A DNA stretch of 8,278 nt from an uncultured Steroidobacteraceae bacterium (GTDB lineage Bacteria > Pseudomonadota > Gammaproteobacteria > Steroidobacterales > Steroidobacteraceae), in NCBI GenBank assembly GCA_955652625.1, contig CATPBM010000092.1, positions 1 through 8,278 of the forward strand. The letters run 5' to 3'. Below, piece after piece: positions 5,947 to 8,278 of this stretch (the first letter of the stretch is position 1; each line of letters begins with the position of its first letter). The position numbers and the translations under genes were made by a program. Under the pieces are notes generated by a model, which did no database searches, was not told the DNA's origin, and was given only the letters and a program-made list of their open reading frames with translations.

Positions 5947-6459
5947 GTGGACAAGGTACTCGCGGAACTCACCCGCTCCATTCCCGACCTGACCGATCTG
6001 GTGCGCATCCTCGGGCGCCTCAGCGTCGCGCTCATCATCGGCGCCGCCGTCGGCCTGCAGCGCGAGGTCTCCCACAAGAGCGCCGGCCTTCGCACCCATA
6101 TGCTCGTGGCGCTCGGCACCGCGCTGCTGCTGGTGACGGCGAGCAATGCGGGCCTGGACAGCTCCGACCTGGCGCGCGTCCTCCAGGGCATCATCACCGG
6201 CGTCGGGTTCCTGGGCGGCGGCGCCATTCTCAAGCTCACCCAGGAGCGCGAGATACGCGGCCTCACTACCGCCGCCGGTATCTGGCTCACGGCCAGCGCG
6301 AGCGCCGCCGCAGGGCTCGGACAGCTCGCGGCGGCTCTCATCGGGCTCGTGTTGGGGCTCGTAGTCCTCGTCGGAATAGGAAGGCTGGAGGGGAAGTTAG
6401 ATGGTCGCCTGCCGGCGAGCGGCGCGGCGCCCACCCGGGAGGACCACGAGATCAAATGA
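5947..6459 (+). CDS. MgtC/SapB family inner-membrane protein
   Basis: This 170-residue membrane protein has the hallmark MgtC/SapB segments: GLQREVSHKSAGLRTHMLV (36-54), ITGVGFLGGGAIL (83-95) and GLTTAAGIWLTAS (105-117), with about five predicted membrane helices. In Salmonella and Mycobacterium MgtC supports growth in low magnesium and in macrophages and affects F-type ATP synthase. Many environmental members, including short ones like this without the C-terminal ACT-like domain of Salmonella MgtC, have no proven role. The GTG start at 5947 is set by the GGAGG site. It appears to be the last gene of the PCuAC / LCAT-like / MgtC set and ends 60 bases before a convergent reductase gene. Confidence 0.93.
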   Translation: MDKVLAELTRSIPDLTDLVRILGRLSVALIIGAAVGLQREVSHKSAGLRTHMLVALGTALLLVTASNAGLDSSDLARVLQGIITGVGFLGGGAILKLTQEREIRGLTTAAGIWLTASASAAAGLGQLAAALIGLVLGLVVLVGIGRLEGKLDGRLPASGAAPTREDHEIK

Positions 6460-6468
6460 GCAGCAGGG

Positions 6469-6492
6469 GCGCACGCCAGGACGGCGCTGCGC
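6469..6492. terminator. GC-rich hairpin between convergent genes
   Basis: GCGCACGCC (6469-6477) pairs with GGCGCTGCGC (6483-6492): nine base pairs with a single bulged C, around a 5-base AGGAC loop. It lies in the 60-base gap between the MgtC stop and the opposing reductase stop, where a two-way terminator would be expected. There is no T-tract on either side, so it is not a classical intrinsic terminator. In a genome this GC-rich, some hairpins arise by chance. Confidence 0.4.
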
Positions 6493-6519
6493 GCGGCGGT
6501 GCACCTCAATGCAGGCGCA

Positions 6520-7428
6520 TCAGGCAAAAGCCTTCGCAATCGCTTCGCGCTGGCGCGCATCCGGGGTCCGTCCGCGGCCGCCGGCCAGGTTGTCCTTGAG
6601 GTGCGCCACCTTGGCGGTGGCGGGAATGATGCAGGTCACCGCCGGGTGCGAGGCGATGAACTTGAGCGCCAGCTGGCCCCAGCTCGTGACATCCAGCTCC
6701 ACCGCCCAGCCCGGCAGGGGCTTGCCGCGCACCGCCTGAAAGAGCGCTGCGTCCTCGAATGGCCGGTTCACGAGCACCGCCACGCCGCGCTCGGCGGCGA
6801 GGGGCAGCAGGCGCGCTTCCGCATCGCGCGTGACGGGCGAGTAGTTGAACTGCACGAAGTCGAGCTTCTCGCGTGCCAACACGCGCACGAGCTCCGCCTG
6901 CGCGCTCACGGTGTAATGGGTAATGCCGATGTAGCGCACCTTGCCGGCGTCCTTCCAGGCGCGCAGCGTCTTCAGGTGCGTGTCGAGATCGAGCAGGTTG
7001 TGCACCTGGATGAGATCCAGGCGCGCGCTCCTCAATAACTGCGCCGAGTGCGTCATCTGCTCGATCCCGGAGCGCTCACCGCGCGTCCACACCTTGGTGG
7101 CAAGAAACGCGCGCTCATGCATTTCCGGGCTCATCAGATCGCCGAGCACCGCCTCGGCGGTGCCATACATGGGCGAGGTGTCGATGAGGCGCGAGCCGGC
7201 GGCGAAGAAGGTCTGCAGTACCTCCTTGAGCGGCGCGCGCTCAGCCTCCGACCCCCCGACCTGGAAAGTCCCGGAGGTGCCGAGGCCGATGACCGGTATC
7301 TCCTCGCCGCTCGAGGGGATCTTGCGCAGGATCGGGGCATCGGCGCTCTGCGCAGCGCGCGCGCCGGGAGACAGTGCGGCAACGGCCATGATGTTGACTC
7401 CTGCGGTGAGCAGCTCGCGGCGGTTCAT
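6520..7428 (-). CDS. Aldo/keto reductase with Tat-like signal peptide
   Basis: This 302-residue TIM-barrel oxidoreductase would interconvert carbonyls and alcohols with NAD(P)H; its substrate is unknown. The AKR catalytic tetrad is present: D83 and Y88 in LIDTSPMYG, K112 in LATKVW, and H143 in IQVHN. The C-terminal stretch IIPATAKVAHLKDNL (267-281) matches the cofactor-phosphate binding region. The N-terminus begins MNRRELL, continues with a moderately hydrophobic run and ends in ARAAQSA. This resembles a twin-arginine signal with cleavage near residue 25, suggesting export as a folded protein with its cofactor. The ATG at 7428 lies 9 bases after the VOC stop, and the ribosome site GAGGGG overlaps that stop (TGAGGGGCGGGCATG). 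The two genes are thus probably co-translated. Confidence 0.92.
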   Translation of the reverse strand: MNRRELLTAGVNIMAVAALSPGARAAQSADAPILRKIPSSGEEIPVIGLGTSGTFQVGGSEAERAPLKEVLQTFFAAGSRLIDTSPMYGTAEAVLGDLMSPEMHERAFLATKVWTRGERSGIEQMTHSAQLLRSARLDLIQVHNLLDLDTHLKTLRAWKDAGKVRYIGITHYTVSAQAELVRVLAREKLDFVQFNYSPVTRDAEARLLPLAAERGVAVLVNRPFEDAALFQAVRGKPLPGWAVELDVTSWGQLALKFIASHPAVTCIIPATAKVAHLKDNLAGGRGRTPDARQREAIAKAFA

Positions 7429-7437
7429 GCCCGCCCC

Positions 7438-7926
7438 TCAAGGCGCGCGCGGCGCCGTGGGTGCAGCTTCGATCCAGCGCTGCACGAGCTGCCCGGCAGC
7501 GTGGTCGCTGGCGGCGGCACCGGTGCTCGCCGGCGTGGTGACTTCCAGCATGATGCCGTTGGGGTCCCTGAAATAGATCGAGTGCTGGCGGCCGTGATCC
7601 TCCTCGGTGTACTGAACGCCGTGCGCCTCGAGCCGCGCCATCCACTGGCGCTGCTCGGCCCGGGAAGCGACCGAGAACGCGTAGTGCCGCACATCGTCCG
7701 GCAGGTCGTCCCGCGGCGCCGGACGGGCGCCGCGCAGCGCGCACAGCGCGATCAGCTGCGCGCCCGCGCCGAAGAACATCATAAGCCAGGGCTTGCCGCC
7801 CCAGTCATCGCCAGACAGCGCGTCCACGAGCGGCAGCTTCAGCACCTCGCTGTAGAAGCGATAGGTCTGTCGCGCGTCGTAAACCGGAAGCGCGAGGTGA
7901 TCGAAGCGCAGCGCGGCGTCGGACAT
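7438..7926 (-). CDS. VOC superfamily protein (glyoxalase/extradiol dioxygenase fold)
   Basis: This 162-residue protein has two beta-alpha-beta-beta-beta modules of the vicinal oxygen chelate fold. The first opens with RFDHLALPVYD (7-17) and the second with RHYAFSVAS (80-88), ending in SIYFRDPNGIMLEVTTP (116-132), a strongly diagnostic C-terminal signature. Likely metal ligands are H10, H81 and E128; H115 is also near the site. Members include glyoxalase I, fosfomycin-resistance enzymes and dioxygenases, and sequence alone does not decide between them. No signal peptide is seen. About 30 C-terminal residues after the fold are low-complexity and alanine-rich. The ATG at 7926 has no clear ribosome site, and transcription may come from the acyl-CoA dehydrogenase gene 78 bases upstream. 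Confidence 0.88.
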   Translation of the reverse strand: MSDAALRFDHLALPVYDARQTYRFYSEVLKLPLVDALSGDDWGGKPWLMMFFGAGAQLIALCALRGARPAPRDDLPDDVRHYAFSVASRAEQRQWMARLEAHGVQYTEEDHGRQHSIYFRDPNGIMLEVTTPASTGAAASDHAAGQLVQRWIEAAPTAPRAP

Positions 7927-7963
7927 GGCGGTGCGGCCTGAACCAAGGGTGTGGGAATGTTCG

Positions 7964-7982
7964 CACGCGCCGCGGGCGCGTG
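7964..7982. terminator. Perfect GC-rich hairpin downstream of the acyl-CoA dehydrogenase gene
   Basis: CACGCGCC (7964-7971) and GGCGCGTG (7975-7982) form a perfect 8-base-pair stem with a 3-base GCG loop. It lies 22 bases past the dehydrogenase stop and 38 bases before the VOC start. No T-tract follows on the minus strand, so it may attenuate, stabilise a 3' end, or be chance in GC-rich DNA. Confidence 0.35.
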
Positions 7983-8004
7983 TCTTGCCGCAGGCTTGCG
8001 CGTT

Positions 8005-8278
8005 TCAGATCAGGGCCGCGTCGGTCCCGGTTACGCTCTCGGCTCCCGAGTGCACCACGCGCGCGAGCGCCGCGGCACAGGGCAGCACCTGCGCGGCATA
8101 GAAGGCCGCGGTGCGGATCTTGCTCGCATAGAACTCGCGTTCGGCGCTGCCGGTCTTGCCGGCGGCGATTGCCGCTGACTTCGCGAGCAGCCAGCCGCCG
8201 ATCACGTAACCGGCGAGCTTCAGATACGGCACCGACACCGCCATGGCGGCGTCGGGACGGGCACTGAGCGCCGCGAGC
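8005..8278 (-). CDS. Acyl-CoA dehydrogenase, C-terminal part (cut by window edge)
   Basis: Ninety codons of the C-terminus are visible; the gene continues beyond the right edge with no stop in frame. The segment VPYLKLAGYVIGGWLLAKSA, followed by FYASKIRTAAFYAAQVLP, matches the C-terminal helical extension of long (about 600-residue) acyl-CoA dehydrogenases of the FadE/DmdC-like type, where PYL.L.G...GGWLLA and ..KI.TA.FYA are recurrent. These flavoenzymes introduce the alpha-beta double bond into acyl-CoA thioesters, for example in beta-oxidation. The FAD-binding core is outside the window, so the substrate class cannot be judged. It may be the first gene of a unit continuing to the VOC and aldo/keto reductase genes. 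Confidence 0.8.
   Translation of the reverse strand, partial: LAALSARPDAAMAVSVPYLKLAGYVIGGWLLAKSAAIAAGKTGSAEREFYASKIRTAAFYAAQVLPCAAALARVVHSGAESVTGTDAALI

Noticed and set aside
7048..7941. 297-residue plus-strand open frame across the reductase and VOC genes
   Set aside because: Shadow of two well-supported minus-strand genes; no recognisable motif or ribosome site.

Overview
The window is 8.3 kb of very GC-rich, tightly packed chromosomal DNA from a Pseudomonadota bacterium, most likely a gammaproteobacterium or a near relative. This rests on an OxyR with the E. coli-type redox motif, the strong C/G third-position bias, and the mix of PCuAC, MgtC and DMT genes. I cannot name a genus. I see no rRNA, tRNA, CRISPR array, insertion sequence or prophage gene, and base composition looks uniform by eye.

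Left block (1-3089), peroxide defence. At the left edge is the last repeat of a PQQ-like beta-propeller protein, with an in-frame stop just upstream of the recognisable part. Next come ahpD and ahpC on the minus strand (transcribed ahpC then ahpD, 1 base apart), divergent from oxyR on the plus strand. The 120-base gap between ahpC and oxyR carries a well-phased OxyR-type operator (1271-1318). No AhpF gene is visible. AhpC has the CPC C-terminal motif of the mycobacterial type that AhpD recharges, so AhpC/AhpD probably form a self-contained peroxidase system. An alpha/beta hydrolase starts inside the oxyR stop codon (GTGA overlap) and is probably translationally coupled to oxyR.

Middle block (3032-6459). 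An EamA-type DMT exporter on the minus strand overlaps the hydrolase tail-to-tail by 58 bases. Across a divergent promoter region, three plus-strand genes run close together: a periplasmic PCuAC copper chaperone with a complete copper motif and a probable TTG start, an LCAT-like lipase/acyltransferase, and a short MgtC/SapB membrane protein. The last two are 19 bases apart. They look like one transcription unit with an envelope theme (copper, lipid, membrane), but a shared function is only inferred.

Right block (6520-8278). Three minus-strand genes read in from the right edge: the C-terminus of an acyl-CoA dehydrogenase, a VOC (glyoxalase/dioxygenase fold) protein, and an aldo/keto reductase with a Tat-like signal. 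The VOC and reductase genes are 9 bases apart, and the reductase ribosome binding site overlaps the VOC stop codon. GC-rich hairpins without T-tracts lie at 6469-6492 and 7964-7982.

Overall these are mostly recognised housekeeping and accessory families. I found no convincing evidence for a wholly new system. The points most worth following up are the phased OxyR operator with a coupled hydrolase, the Tat-type reductase operon, and the PCuAC / LCAT-like / MgtC cluster.
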